Under the pieces are notes generated by a model. That model saw only the letters and a list, made by a program, of their open reading frames with translations. It was not told the DNA's origin and did no database searches. Shown here one piece after another: positions 27,366 to 36,540 of a DNA stretch of 64,000 nucleotides (position 1 is its first letter; every line of letters begins with the position of its first letter). Both the position numbers and the translations under genes were made by a program. Origin of the DNA: Halomonas fontilapidosi. GTDB taxonomy: Bacteria > Pseudomonadota > Gammaproteobacteria > Pseudomonadales > Halomonadaceae. Where the stretch lies: contig NZ_JACHXQ010000002.1 of the NCBI RefSeq assembly GCF_014192285.1, positions 459,752-523,751 of the forward strand, in the 5' to 3' direction.

Positions 27366-28247
27366 ATGAAACGTCTGATGACCACCCTCTCCGGCCTGGC
27401 CCTGGCCGGTGCCATGACCACCGCCGGTGCCGCCGAGATCACCGTCGGCGGCAAGAACTTCACCGAGCAGCAGATTCTCTCCAACATGACCACCCAGTAT
27501 CTGGAGGGCCTGGGCTACGATGTGGAGAATCGTGCCGGCATGGGCTCTGCCGTGCTGCGCCAGGCGCAGGAGAACGGCCAGATCGATCTCTACTGGGAGT
27601 ACACCGGCACCTCGCTGATCAACTACAACGATGTCACGGAACGCCTCGGGCCCGAAGAGACCTATGAACGCGTCAAGGAACTCGACGCCGAGAAGGGCCT
27701 GGTGTGGCTAGAACCGTCCGCGGCCAACAACACCTACGCGCTGGCCATGCGGGAAGAGGACGCCGAGGAGCGCGGCATCGCAACCCTCTCCGACCTGGCC
27801 CAGGCGGTCAATGAGGGTGAAGACCTGACCTTCGCCCTGAACGCCGAGTTCTATGCGCGCGAAGACGGCTGGCGGCCGCTGCAACAGGCCTATGACTTCC
27901 GCGTCGACCGTGAAGATGTCAAGCGCATGGATTCCGGCCTGGTCTATCCGGCCCTGCGCGACGGCGATGTCGAAGTGGGCCTGGTCTTCGCCACCGACGG
28001 CCGCATCCCGGCCTTCGATTTCCGCGTGCTCGAGGACGACCAGGGCTACTTCCCGGCCTACGCCCTGACCCCGGTCGTGCGCGAGGAGACCCTCGAGGCC
28101 AATCCCGAGCTGGCCGAGCAGATGAACACCCTCTCCGGCCTGCTCGACGACGAGACCATGGCCGAGCTCAACGCGCGGGTCGACGTCGAGCGCAAGACCA
28201 TCGAGGACGTGGCCCAGAACTTCCTCGAGAACAACGACCTGCTGTGA
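27366..28247 (+). CDS. Osmoprotectant ABC transporter substrate-binding protein A
   Basis: A 293-aa periplasmic binding protein (OpuAC/OsmF/OpuBC family) with a signal peptide of about 22 residues ending TTAGAAE. The mature protein begins ITVGGKNFTEQQIL, the diagnostic start of this family, and keeps QIDLYWEYTGTSLINYN, which forms the quaternary-amine pocket region. No lipobox Cys was seen, so it is likely free in the periplasm. It is followed by a strong terminator and a paralogous gene. Confidence 0.92.
   Translation: MKRLMTTLSGLALAGAMTTAGAAEITVGGKNFTEQQILSNMTTQYLEGLGYDVENRAGMGSAVLRQAQENGQIDLYWEYTGTSLINYNDVTERLGPEETYERVKELDAEKGLVWLEPSAANNTYALAMREEDAEERGIATLSDLAQAVNEGEDLTFALNAEFYAREDGWRPLQQAYDFRVDREDVKRMDSGLVYPALRDGDVEVGLVFATDGRIPAFDFRVLEDDQGYFPAYALTPVVREETLEANPELAEQMNTLSGLLDDETMAELNARVDVERKTIEDVAQNFLENNDLL
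28062..28247 (+). repeat. 3' segment shared with the downstream paralogue (copy 1)
   Basis: The last 186 bases match 29018-29203 at all but about 8 positions by my count, mostly third codon bases, while the rest of the two genes differs far more. See copy 2. Confidence 0.85.
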
Positions 28248-28269
28248 CCAGGCCATGACATGCCACAGA

Positions 28270-28296
28270 CCCGCTCCCTAGGGAGCGGGCATTTTC
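28270..28296 (+). terminator. Terminator after binding protein A
   Basis: CCCGCTCCC and GGGAGCGGG form a perfect stem followed by ATTTTC. It would separate the second binding-protein gene from the main operon, at least partly. Confidence 0.8.
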
Positions 28297-28318
28297 TATC
28301 AAGGGCTAATGCGATTCT

Positions 28319-29203
28319 ATGCGACACATCTTGAAAACAGTCATGACCGGCACCGTGATGGCTGCCACATCAGTGATGGCGCAAGCCGAGACAATTACCG
28401 TCGGCGGCAAGAACTTCACCGAACAGCTGATCCTGGCCGACATGACGGTCCAGTACCTCGAGGCCAAAGGCCACGATGTCGATGAGCGCTCGGGAATGGG
28501 AACGTCCGTGCTTCGTCAGGCTCAGGAAAGCGGGCAGGTAGACCTGTATTGGGAGTACACCGGCACCTCACTGATCAGCTATAACAAGGTGACCGAGAAG
28601 TTAACACCTGAACAAACTTATCAGCGCGTCAAGGAACTCGATGCCAAGAAAGGCCTAGTGTGGCTTGAGCCCTCCGAGGCCAACAACACCTACGCGCTGG
28701 CCATGCGCGAGGACCATGCGAAAGAGCTCGGCATCAGCTCTATTTCTGACCTTGCCAAAACCATCAATTCAGGCAATGAATTGGTACTCGCTTCTAATGC
28801 CACGTTCTACTCCCGTGATGATGGGCTCCGCCCGATGCAGAATACCTATGGTTTTGAGTTCGGCAGACGCAATGTCAAGCGTATGGACCAAGGGCTCACC
28901 CTCTCTGCGCTTGACCAGGGTGAAGTCGACGTAGCCATGACCACCGCAACCAATGGCCGAATCCCGGCACTGGACTTGACGGTACTGAAAGACGACCGAC
29001 AATTCTTTCCCGATTACGCCCTGACCCCGGTGGTGAGCGAGGAGACCCTCGAGGCCAACCCGGAGCTGGCCGAGCAGATGAACACCCTCTCCGGCCTGCT
29101 CGACGACGAGACCATGGCCGAACTCAATGCGCGGGTCGACGTCGAGCGCAAGACCATCGAAGACGTGGCCCAGAACTTCCTCGAGAACAACGACCTGCTG
29201 TAA
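28319..29203 (+). CDS. Osmoprotectant ABC transporter substrate-binding protein B (paralogue)
   Basis: A 294-aa paralogue of the preceding binding protein with its own signal peptide (about 1-23, ending SVMAQAE) and the family motif ITVGGKNFTEQLIL. The first three quarters differ in protein and base composition: this part is visibly less GC-rich and uses codons such as TTA and CAA more than its neighbours. The last 62 codons are nearly identical to binding protein A. The ribosome site before ATG 28319 is weak. It may serve the same permeases with a different substrate. Confidence 0.88.
   Translation: MRHILKTVMTGTVMAATSVMAQAETITVGGKNFTEQLILADMTVQYLEAKGHDVDERSGMGTSVLRQAQESGQVDLYWEYTGTSLISYNKVTEKLTPEQTYQRVKELDAKKGLVWLEPSEANNTYALAMREDHAKELGISSISDLAKTINSGNELVLASNATFYSRDDGLRPMQNTYGFEFGRRNVKRMDQGLTLSALDQGEVDVAMTTATNGRIPALDLTVLKDDRQFFPDYALTPVVSEETLEANPELAEQMNTLSGLLDDETMAELNARVDVERKTIEDVAQNFLENNDLL
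29018..29203 (+). repeat. 3' segment shared with the upstream paralogue (copy 2)
   Basis: Partner of 28062-28247, about 96% identical by eye. The abrupt rise in identity near the 3' end is the pattern left by gene conversion or by a recombination that fused a transferred gene to the resident 3' end. Confidence 0.85.
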
Positions 29204-29247
29204 ACGTTCCCACCCTGACTGGCAGGCCAGTCATTGACGATGCACAC

Positions 29248-29275
29248 AAGGCCGCCCACGGGCGGTCTTCGTGTC
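29248..29275 (+). terminator. Terminator after binding protein B
   Basis: A short stem (CCGCCC 29252-29257 with GGGCGG 29260-29265), followed by TCTTCGTGTCT. Moderate strength. Confidence 0.5.
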
Positions 29276-29304
29276 TGTGACCCGAGACCGACACCGAGCT
29301 TACG

Positions 29305-30618
29305 ATGACCGCCTACCCTGCGTCCGTGGACTGGATCCGCGATGCCGATCTTGCCGCCTTCGACCCTGCCCTGGTCCACCAGGCCAAGCGCTGCCTGCTG
29401 GACCTTTGTGGCGTGGCGGCGGGCGCAACGCGCACCGAGCTTGCCGACATGGCTCGTCGCTTCGTGACCACGCAGCACGGCGGGGATCAGCCTCTGCTCT
29501 TCGCCGCCGGACGGTCCTCGCCGACCGGCGTGGCCTTGCACGGTGGCTGGCTGATCGACGCCCTGGACGCCCATGACGGCCAGGTATTGACAAAGGGACA
29601 CGCCGGTGTCGCGCTGCTGCCGGGCCTGATCGCCCTGCCCGAGGCAAGGCACCTCTCCGGCCGTGACTTCCTTGGCCTGTTGATCCTGGGCTACGAAGTG
29701 GCAACCCGGGCAGGTATCGCCCTGCACGCCAGCAGTCCCGACTACCACACGTCCGGGGCCTGGAACGCCCTGGGCGTGGCCGCCGTGGCCGGCCGACTGA
29801 TGGGTCTCGACCCTGACCGCCTGCATCATGCGCTGGGTATTGCCGAGTTCTATGGACCTCGCAGCCAGATGATGCGCTGCATCGACCACCCCACCATGCT
29901 CAAGGATGGTTCCGGCTGGGGCGCCATGACCGGTATCTCCGCGGCCCTTCTGGCGCGAGACGGCTTCACTGGCGCTCCCGCGCTGACCATGACCGCCCCG
30001 CAGGTCGAGGCGGTGTGGGGCGACCTGGGTCAACGCTGGTACCTTCATGAACAGTACTTCAAGGCCTATCCGGTGTGTCGCTGGGCCCAACCGGCAGTGG
30101 AGGCGGTTTTGACCCTGCGCGAGCGGGTCGACGACCCGAGCACCATCTCACGTATCGAGGTTGTGACCTTTCACGAAGCCAGGCGGCTGCATGTGGTGCA
30201 CCCGGTCTCCACCGAGCAGGCCCAGTACAGCCTGCCCTGGTCGGTAGCCTGCGCCCTAGGCCGCGGCACCCTGGATGCCGAGGCCGTCACCGCCTACGAC
30301 ACCCCGGAGCTGCGCAAGCTCGCCTCGCGGGTCGAGATCATAGAAAGTGACGCCTTCAACGCCTGCTTTCCCGCCGAGCGCTGGGCGACAGCACGGCTCC
30401 ATCTGAACGACGGCCAGATCGTCGAGAGCATGCCCTGCGAGGCCCGCGGCAACCCCCACAACCCGCTCTCCGACAAGGAGCTCACCGCCAAGTATCATGC
30501 GCTCGCCGACCCCTTGCTCGGCGACCGGACTGCCACGCTGTACGACACTGTCATGACCCTGGAGGAGCGCCCGGCTAGCGACCTGCTGGGACTGCTGACA
30601 TCGGCCGAGGCCGATTGA
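29305..30618 (+). CDS. MmgE/PrpD family protein
   Basis: A 437-aa cytoplasmic protein of the MmgE/PrpD superfamily, which includes 2-methylcitrate dehydratase and cis-aconitate decarboxylase. Visible family segments are GWLIDALDAHDGQVLTKGHA, EVATRAGIALH, LGIAEFYGPRSQMMRC and QYFKAYPVCRWAQPA. No other methylcitrate-cycle gene (prpB, prpC, acnD) is nearby, so a role in propionate breakdown is not supported by context. The substrate is unknown. The next gene, a nitrilase-type hydrolase, starts 74 bases later. Confidence 0.85.
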   Translation: MTAYPASVDWIRDADLAAFDPALVHQAKRCLLDLCGVAAGATRTELADMARRFVTTQHGGDQPLLFAAGRSSPTGVALHGGWLIDALDAHDGQVLTKGHAGVALLPGLIALPEARHLSGRDFLGLLILGYEVATRAGIALHASSPDYHTSGAWNALGVAAVAGRLMGLDPDRLHHALGIAEFYGPRSQMMRCIDHPTMLKDGSGWGAMTGISAALLARDGFTGAPALTMTAPQVEAVWGDLGQRWYLHEQYFKAYPVCRWAQPAVEAVLTLRERVDDPSTISRIEVVTFHEARRLHVVHPVSTEQAQYSLPWSVACALGRGTLDAEAVTAYDTPELRKLASRVEIIESDAFNACFPAERWATARLHLNDGQIVESMPCEARGNPHNPLSDKELTAKYHALADPLLGDRTATLYDTVMTLEERPASDLLGLLTSAEAD

Positions 30619-30692
30619 CCCGAGGCGGGCGGGCATCGACGCCCGGCCCCCACCTCGCTAGCATGAGGCAAAATTGCTGGAGAGCCCCAACC

Positions 30693-31535
30693 ATGCACTA
30701 TCAGGACCGCTTGCGCGTCGGCGCCGCCCAGATCAACGCCACGCTCGGCGACGTGGATGCCAACCTGTCCCAACATCTCGACACTATCCGGGAGGCCTGC
30801 GCCCTGGGCATCGAGCTGCTGGTCTTTCCCGAACTATCGCTGACCGGCTACGGCCTTGGCAGCCGGGTGATGCAGGTGGCGATGCCGCTGGAAGACCCGC
30901 GCCTGCGCGAGCTGGCGCTGGCCTGCCAGGAGATGCAGACCGTGGTGGGTTTCGTCGAGGAAGCCAGCCCGGGCGAGTATTACAACGCGCTCGCCATCCT
31001 CCAGGACGGCGAGATAGCCGCCGTGCACCGCAAGCTGAACCTGCCCACCTACGGCGGCCTCGAAGAAGGCAAGTGGTTTACCCACGGCAGCCAGCTCACC
31101 AACACCCCCGTGCGCCCCGGCTGGTCGGCCACCCAGCTGATCTGCGCCGACCTGTGGAATCCGGCATTGGTGCACGCCGCGCTGTTGTCGCGTCCTACAG
31201 TGCTCTGCGCGCCGATCAACTCGGCCTCGGGCATCGTTAGTGACGACTTCTCCAACGAGCAGAACTGGGCGCTGAACGTGCGCTTCTACGCCATGACCTA
31301 CGGCACGCCGGTGATCATGGCCAATCGCTTCGGACCGGAGAACGGCAGCCACTTCTGGGGCGGCTCGCGCATCCTCGGCCCCCGCGGTGAACTGCTCGCC
31401 GAGGCCGAGGACGGCGAGATGCTGATCACCGCCGAGATGTCACGCACCGCCATTGCCCGAGCCCGTTTCGAACTGCCCACCCACCGCGATGCCGATACGC
31501 CGCTGGTGCGCGAGCTGATGGCCGGCTACCGATGA
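30693..31535 (+). CDS. Carbon-nitrogen hydrolase (nitrilase superfamily)
   Basis: A 280-aa hydrolase with the Glu-Lys-Cys triad of the nitrilase superfamily: Glu in LVFPELSLTG, Lys in VHRKLNLPTYGG, and Cys in LICADLWNPAL. The order and spacing fit amidases or NAD synthetase-type glutaminases rather than true nitrilases. The substrate is not known. The ATG at 30693 has GGAG upstream; in-frame codons at 30615 and 30663 are weaker. It is followed by a short-chain dehydrogenase-like gene. Confidence 0.88.
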   Translation: MHYQDRLRVGAAQINATLGDVDANLSQHLDTIREACALGIELLVFPELSLTGYGLGSRVMQVAMPLEDPRLRELALACQEMQTVVGFVEEASPGEYYNALAILQDGEIAAVHRKLNLPTYGGLEEGKWFTHGSQLTNTPVRPGWSATQLICADLWNPALVHAALLSRPTVLCAPINSASGIVSDDFSNEQNWALNVRFYAMTYGTPVIMANRFGPENGSHFWGGSRILGPRGELLAEAEDGEMLITAEMSRTAIARARFELPTHRDADTPLVRELMAGYR

Positions 31536-31557
31536 GCGGCCTCGGTGGAGAGAGGTG

Positions 31558-32466
31558 ATGCGCCAGGGCCCGGTCACGGTCTTCGGCGGCACCGGCTTTC
31601 TGGGTAGTGCCGTTGTCCGCGAATTGGTCGAGACCGGCCGCGCGGTGCGCATCGCCAGCCGGCACCCGGCCCTGCCCGCCTGGCTCGAGGACGGTGACCC
31701 GGTGGAGCTCGTCACTGCCGATATTCGTGACGAGGCGAGCATCGACGACGCCCTCAAGGGCGCGAGCGCCGTGGTCAATGCCGTCAGCCTCTATGTGGAA
31801 ACACGCGAGGCCAGCTTCGAGACCATCCATGTCGCGGGTGCCGGGCGACTGGCCAGCCGGGCGCGGGCGGCAGGCATTGACCGGCTGGTGCTGGTCTCGG
31901 GGATCGGCTCTCGTCGCGACTCGGCCTCGGCCTACGTGCGGGCCCGCGCCCGGGGCGAGGACGCGGTACTCGAGGCCATGCCCAAGGCGATCATCGTGCG
32001 ACCCAGCGTGCTGTTCGGCCCGGGTGATGCGTTTCTCTCCGGCCTGGAGGGCTTGACCCGGCTGCCGCTGATTCCGCTTTTCGGTCGCGGCACGACCCGG
32101 CTTCAGCCGGTGTACGTGGCTGACGTGGCGCGCGCCATCGCCCGACTCACCGGCCATCCCGGCACCGAACGCCGCCTCTTCGAACTCGGCGGCCCCGAGG
32201 TGCTCAGCTATCGCGAGATTCTCGAGATGCTGCTCGCCCACCTGCAGCGCGAGCGGCCCCTGGTGCCCCTGCCATTCCCGGTCTGGCGGCTGATGGCAGC
32301 GCTGGCCGCCTGGTTGCCCGGGCCACCGCTGACCCGTGACCAAGTGATCCTGATGCAGCGCGACAACGTCGCCGACAGCGACGTCGGCGGCTTCGAGGAC
32401 CTGGGCATCCTGGCCCATTCGCTGCGCGAGAGCCTGCCGAACTGCCCAGGATCTTCCGGCTCCTGA
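31558..32466 (+). CDS. NAD(P)-dependent epimerase-like / NDUFA9-type protein
   Basis: A 302-aa Rossmann-fold protein of the atypical extended SDR group. The nucleotide-binding motif TVFGGTGFLGSAVVREL is at the N-terminus, and YVADVARAIARL is the usual mid-domain signature. The YxxxK catalytic pair is not evident, as in the complex I NDUFA9-like branch; it may bind a quinone- or NADPH-related ligand rather than catalyse epimerisation. The start is ATG 31558 with GGAG seven bases upstream; an adjacent GTG at 31555 is less well placed. Confidence 0.8.
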   Translation: MRQGPVTVFGGTGFLGSAVVRELVETGRAVRIASRHPALPAWLEDGDPVELVTADIRDEASIDDALKGASAVVNAVSLYVETREASFETIHVAGAGRLASRARAAGIDRLVLVSGIGSRRDSASAYVRARARGEDAVLEAMPKAIIVRPSVLFGPGDAFLSGLEGLTRLPLIPLFGRGTTRLQPVYVADVARAIARLTGHPGTERRLFELGGPEVLSYREILEMLLAHLQRERPLVPLPFPVWRLMAALAAWLPGPPLTRDQVILMQRDNVADSDVGGFEDLGILAHSLRESLPNCPGSSGS

Positions 32467-32501
32467 CCCATCTTCCTCGCCAGAGTCGGAACCCAGCGTC
32501 T

Positions 32502-33491
32502 ATGCTGCAAAGCATGAAACTCTTTACCCTGAATCCCAGCAGAGCGTTCGGCGAGAAGGTGGCCAAGGAACTTGGCATCTCGCTGGCCGAACACGAGGAA
32601 CGCGACTTCGAGGATGGCGAGCACAAGGCGCGACCGCTCGAAAGCGTGCGCGGCGAAGATGTCTTCGTGCTGCAGAGCCTCAACGGCGACCCGACGCAAG
32701 GGGTCAACGAGCGACTCTGTCGGCTGCTGTTCTTCCTGGGCGCCGTCCGCGATGCGGGCGCTCAGCGAGTTACCGCCGTGATCCCCTATATGGCCTATGC
32801 CCGCAAGGACCGCCGGACCAAGTCCCGCGACCCGCTGACCTCGCGCTATATGGCCATGCTGCTCGAGGCCATGGGCATCGACGCCGTCATGACCCTCGAT
32901 GTGCATAACCCCGCGGCCTTGCAGAATGCCTTCCGTTGCCCCACCCATACGCTGGACACGCGCCGGCTGTTCGCCGATTACATGCGAGATCGCTGCGGCG
33001 ATGGCCCGGTGGTGGTGGCCTCCCCCGACCCGGGCGGCGTGAAGCGCGCCCAGGGCTTCAGGGAGATGCTCGAGCCCATGCTGGGTCGCGAGGTCGGCTC
33101 GGCCTACATGGAGAAGCGCCGCAGCGAGGGCAAGGTCAGCGGCACCCTGCTGGCCGGCGAGGTCGAGGATGCTACCGTGCTGGTCGTGGATGACCTGGTC
33201 AGCTCGGGCGGCACCCTGCTGCGCGCCGCGCAGGCCTGCCTGGAGCGAGGCGCAAAACGGGTCTATGGCCTGGCGGCACATGGGCTCTTCGTCGGCGATG
33301 CTGACCAGGTCGTCAGTGACCCACAACTGACGAAGCTGATCGTTACCGACACGGTCCCGCCAACCCGCCTCGATGCCGAGGTGGTCGACCAACACCTGGA
33401 AGTGGTCAGCGCCGCCCCGCTCTTTGCCGAGGCGATCCGCCGCGTTCACGAGAATGGCTCGCTGACCGAACTGCTCGAGGGCCCGGGGTAA
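32502..33491 (+). CDS. prs: Ribose-phosphate diphosphokinase (PRPP synthetase)
   Basis: A 329-aa (or 325-aa from ATG 32514) PRPP synthetase that transfers pyrophosphate from ATP to ribose 5-phosphate. The ATP/metal motif DVHNPAALQNAF, the catalytic YMEKRRSEG loop and the PRPP loop VLVVDDLVSSGGT are all present, so it should be active. Neither possible start has a strong ribosome site; homologues begin near MKLFTLNPSR. It is not in the usual ispE-prs-ctc setting, so it is probably an extra copy. A second, more divergent homologue lies at 46501-47394. Confidence 0.9.
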   Translation: MLQSMKLFTLNPSRAFGEKVAKELGISLAEHEERDFEDGEHKARPLESVRGEDVFVLQSLNGDPTQGVNERLCRLLFFLGAVRDAGAQRVTAVIPYMAYARKDRRTKSRDPLTSRYMAMLLEAMGIDAVMTLDVHNPAALQNAFRCPTHTLDTRRLFADYMRDRCGDGPVVVASPDPGGVKRAQGFREMLEPMLGREVGSAYMEKRRSEGKVSGTLLAGEVEDATVLVVDDLVSSGGTLLRAAQACLERGAKRVYGLAAHGLFVGDADQVVSDPQLTKLIVTDTVPPTRLDAEVVDQHLEVVSAAPLFAEAIRRVHENGSLTELLEGPG

Positions 33492-33535
33492 TGGCAGCAG
33501 TTCGCGAGTGGCCGGAGTATCCGGCACATCTCCTG

Positions 33536-34582
33536 CTAGTCGAGTTCGCGACACGCCCTTAGCCCCAGTGCCAGGTACTCCCTGGCCCGGGGCTCCCACT
33601 TGTCCGGCGTGCGCGGGTTCGGCTCGAGCAGGTGGGCGAGCGACAGGCGGGCCCTGAGACAGGCACGATACGCCGTATAGAAGGCCAGCAGTCGCCTGTC
33701 GGGCCGGTCCTGGAGAATGTCGGCACACTCGCTGACCAGACACTCGCCTATCCAGGCGGCCCCGAGTCGCTGGCACTCGAGCCCCAGAAAACAGAGTTCG
33801 TCGAAGGGGTCCACCAGCCGCAGGGGCCGGCTAAATTCGAGGCAATCGATGATCACCGGCGGATCGGAAAGACACACATGCTCCGGACGCAGGTCACCAT
33901 GCCCCTCGACGATCCGCCCCTGGCGAGGACGATTGCCCAGCAGCTCAGGCGCCTCCTCGAGCAGGCGATCGAGACGCTCGAGCATGGACGCCACGCCGTC
34001 ACCCGCCACGGAGAATTGGCGGTCCGCGATGACCTCACGGTTCCTGTCGAGTTCGCGCTGGAAGCGTTCCAGGTAGGTGTCGACCGACATCTCGACGGGC
34101 TCGAGCCCCTGGTAGAAGGTTGCTAGCCGCCGGGCGACCCGAAGGATCCGGTCTCTGGTGACATCCCCCCGCGACAGCGCCACATCCAGCATGAGGTGCT
34201 CGGGTAGCCGCTTCATCACCACCAGCCAGTCGACTACCGGCCCCTCACCTTCCAGCACAAGGCCGCCATGATCATCGAGCCGTAACGCTGCCACCCCGAG
34301 ATAGACATCCGGGGCCAGGCGGCGGTTGAGGCGCACCTCCTCGTGGCAAAGCATCTCGCGGTCGCCCAGAAAGTGGCAGTCACGATGGGTGTACTCGACG
34401 GGCTTCTTGAGCTTGTAGACGCGCTCTCCCACCAGAAAGACCCAGGCCATATGGGTCTCCACGACATCCACTTCGCCCGCGAACCCGGAGTAAGCCCGAG
34501 CGCTCGACAGGAACGCGACCTTGTCCCTGAGTGAGACGTCGTTGGCAGCCGCGGCAGCGTTGTGGGAAGAATCCTTGGCCAT
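33536..34582 (-). CDS. Aminoglycoside phosphotransferase-like kinase (COG2187 type)
   Basis: A 348-aa protein kinase-like fold. The APH-family catalytic motif EGHGDLRPEHVCL (Asp and downstream His) and the metal-binding IIDCLEFSRPL are visible, as is VYKLKKPVEY at the N-terminal ATP site. This group is common in proteobacteria and its substrate is unknown; drug resistance should not be assumed. The start is ATG 34582 (MAKDSSHN) rather than the upstream codon at 34618. It is divergent from the panE-like gene. Confidence 0.8.
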   Translation of the reverse strand: MAKDSSHNAAAAANDVSLRDKVAFLSSARAYSGFAGEVDVVETHMAWVFLVGERVYKLKKPVEYTHRDCHFLGDREMLCHEEVRLNRRLAPDVYLGVAALRLDDHGGLVLEGEGPVVDWLVVMKRLPEHLMLDVALSRGDVTRDRILRVARRLATFYQGLEPVEMSVDTYLERFQRELDRNREVIADRQFSVAGDGVASMLERLDRLLEEAPELLGNRPRQGRIVEGHGDLRPEHVCLSDPPVIIDCLEFSRPLRLVDPFDELCFLGLECQRLGAAWIGECLVSECADILQDRPDRRLLAFYTAYRACLRARLSLAHLLEPNPRTPDKWEPRAREYLALGLRACRELD

Positions 34583-34750
34583 GAGTCCTCTACTCCCGAC
34601 ATGGCGAGAGCGTATCACACCTTCTTGACGAACCCGGACGTGCGCTTCATCAATCCGACCTCATGATCACCGCCGTCCCCGTCGATCATCGCCGACGCGC
34701 GCCCATGGCGGTATGCTCCGGGGAAGCATCACCGACAGCAAGGAGAGAGG

Positions 34751-35692
34751 ATGAAGATCGCGATCATGGGCAGTGGCGGCGTGGGGGGCTACTTCGGCGC
34801 TCGTCTGGCACAGGCTGGCGAAGAGGTCACCTTCATAGCCAGGGGCGAGCATCTGGCGGCCATTCGCCACCACGGCCTGGCGCTGTCGAGCATCGAGGGC
34901 GATGTAACGCTCGACGCGGCAAGAGCCACCGACGACCCGGCCGAGGTGGGCGTCGTGGACGCGGTGATCGTGGCGGTGAAGGCCTGGCAGGTTGGCGAGG
35001 CCGCGGAGGCGATCAGGCCGATGGTCGGACCCAAGACCCTGGTGCTGCCACTGGAGAACGGCGTCGAAGCGGCCGACATCCTGGCCGACGTGCTCGGCGC
35101 GGCGCCAGTGCTCGACGGCCTGTGCGGCATCCTCGCCTGGCGAGAGAGCCCGGGCCGCATCCGTCATGCCGGCGTCGCGCCCTTCGTGCGCCTGGGCGCC
35201 CGACACCGCGGTCAGGACGACGCCGCCCGGCGCCTGCGGGACGCCCTGCAGCGTGCCCCGGGCGTCAGCGCCGAGATGCCGGATGACATCCAGGCCGCGG
35301 TATGGAGCAAGTTCCTGTTCATCTGCGCGATGAGCGGTATCGGCGCCGTCACCCGCGCGCCCATCGGGGTGACCCGCGCCCTCCCCGAAACGCGCTCGCT
35401 GACCGAGCGCCTGCTCGCCGAGATCGAGGCGGTGGCCCGGGCCCGAGGCGTGAACCTGCCGGAGGATGCGGTGACGCGCGCCCTGGCATTCATCGACTCG
35501 CTGCCAGCCGAGAGCACCGCCTCCATGCAGCGCGACATCATGGCAGGGCGTCCCTCGGAACTGGATGCCCAGAACGGCGCCGTGGTGCGGCTGGGTCGCG
35601 AGGTCGGCGTCGCCACCCCGATCAACGACATGATCCATGCCGCCCTTCTACCCCAGGAGCGAGCGGCACGCGGCGGCGAGCCCCCCGCGTGA
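34751..35692 (+). CDS. panE: 2-dehydropantoate 2-reductase family protein
   Basis: A 313-aa NADPH-dependent reductase of the ApbA/PanE family; PanE reduces ketopantoate in coenzyme A synthesis. The N-terminal GSGGVGGYFGARLAQAG is the NADPH site, and KFLFICAMSGIGAVTRAPIG with the C-terminal PSELDAQNGAVVRLGR holds the family's catalytic and substrate residues. Many genomes carry several paralogues, so it may not be the main ketopantoate reductase. ATG 34751 follows AAGGAGAGAGG. Confidence 0.85.
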   Translation: MKIAIMGSGGVGGYFGARLAQAGEEVTFIARGEHLAAIRHHGLALSSIEGDVTLDAARATDDPAEVGVVDAVIVAVKAWQVGEAAEAIRPMVGPKTLVLPLENGVEAADILADVLGAAPVLDGLCGILAWRESPGRIRHAGVAPFVRLGARHRGQDDAARRLRDALQRAPGVSAEMPDDIQAAVWSKFLFICAMSGIGAVTRAPIGVTRALPETRSLTERLLAEIEAVARARGVNLPEDAVTRALAFIDSLPAESTASMQRDIMAGRPSELDAQNGAVVRLGREVGVATPINDMIHAALLPQERAARGGEPPA

Positions 35693-35809
35693 ACCGACCT
35701 TCGTCGCCCACTGGCCGGGGCCGCCGTGGCTGCCTTCTCCCGCCATGTCCTGCGCGGCGACCCGCTGTTACCCTTGCGGGCCCTGCCGCATCGCCACAGG
35801 AGGCACCCG

Positions 35810-36448
35810 ATGACCCGGCCACGCATCACGCTTGATGTCTTCAGCGACTACGTCTGTCCTTTCTGCTATCTGGAAGCCCCTGAGCTCGATGCCCTGGCCC
35901 AGCGGTTCGGTGGCGAGGTGGCCATCCGCTGGCGCGCCTTCGAGCTGCGCCCCGAGCCCGAGCCGACCCTCGATCCGGATGGCGATTACCTGCACGACGT
36001 CTGGCAACGCGCCGTCTACCCCATGGCCGCGGAGCGCGGCATGACCCTGCGCCTGCCCCGCCTCCAGCCCCGTTCGCGGCTGGCCCACGAGACCGCGGCC
36101 TGGGCGGAAACGCAGGAAACGGCCCGCCCCGGAGCCACCGGCGCCATGCGTTCGGCGCTGTTCCGTGGCTTCTTCGAGGAGAGCCTGGACCTCGCCGACC
36201 CCGAGGCACTCGTCCGGGTAGCGCAGAGGCTCGACCTGGATGGCCAGGCCTTGCGCCGGACGCTGGCGCAGGGCGATTTCCGCTCACAGGTAGAAGCAGA
36301 TCAGCAGACCGCCCGGGAACTCGGTATCGGCGGCGTGCCGGGCCTGCGCTTCTCGCTGGACGGCGAGCACGCCGGCGTGCTCGAGGGCGCCCAGCCACGC
36401 CGTCAGCTGTTCCTGGCGATGGAACGTCTGCTCGACGCCATACGCTAA
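35810..36448 (+). CDS. DsbA-family oxidoreductase (FrnE-like)
   Basis: A 212-aa thioredoxin-fold protein with a CPFC active site near the N-terminus (DVFSDYVCPFCYLEAPEL) and a conserved GIGGVPGLRFSLDG containing the cis-Pro. No signal peptide is present, so unlike periplasmic DsbA it is cytoplasmic, as for FrnE, which has been linked to oxidative stress resistance. The ATG at 35810 has CAGGAGG upstream. It stands alone between the panE-like gene and the HDAC-like gene. Confidence 0.88.
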   Translation: MTRPRITLDVFSDYVCPFCYLEAPELDALAQRFGGEVAIRWRAFELRPEPEPTLDPDGDYLHDVWQRAVYPMAAERGMTLRLPRLQPRSRLAHETAAWAETQETARPGATGAMRSALFRGFFEESLDLADPEALVRVAQRLDLDGQALRRTLAQGDFRSQVEADQQTARELGIGGVPGLRFSLDGEHAGVLEGAQPRRQLFLAMERLLDAIR

Positions 36449-36540
36449 TATGACGGGCCACTCTCCCGCCCCGCTGCCGTTACCCTGATATGCTGTTGTG
36501 AGGTCTGGCTGGTGCATTGCGCACAATGGGGAGTCTTACA

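Noticed and set aside
29305..30618. 2-methylcitrate dehydratase (PrpD) of propionate metabolism
   Set aside because: The superfamily match is good, but no prpB/prpC/acnD neighbour is present, so the specific reaction is not claimed.
32208..33776. 522-codon minus-strand open frame opposite the PRPP synthetase gene
   Set aside because: The opposite strand encodes an intact PRPP synthetase. The minus frame shows no domain.
33536..34582. Aminoglycoside resistance gene
   Set aside because: It has APH-family motifs, but the wide COG2187-type group has no shown drug activity and there is no resistance context.
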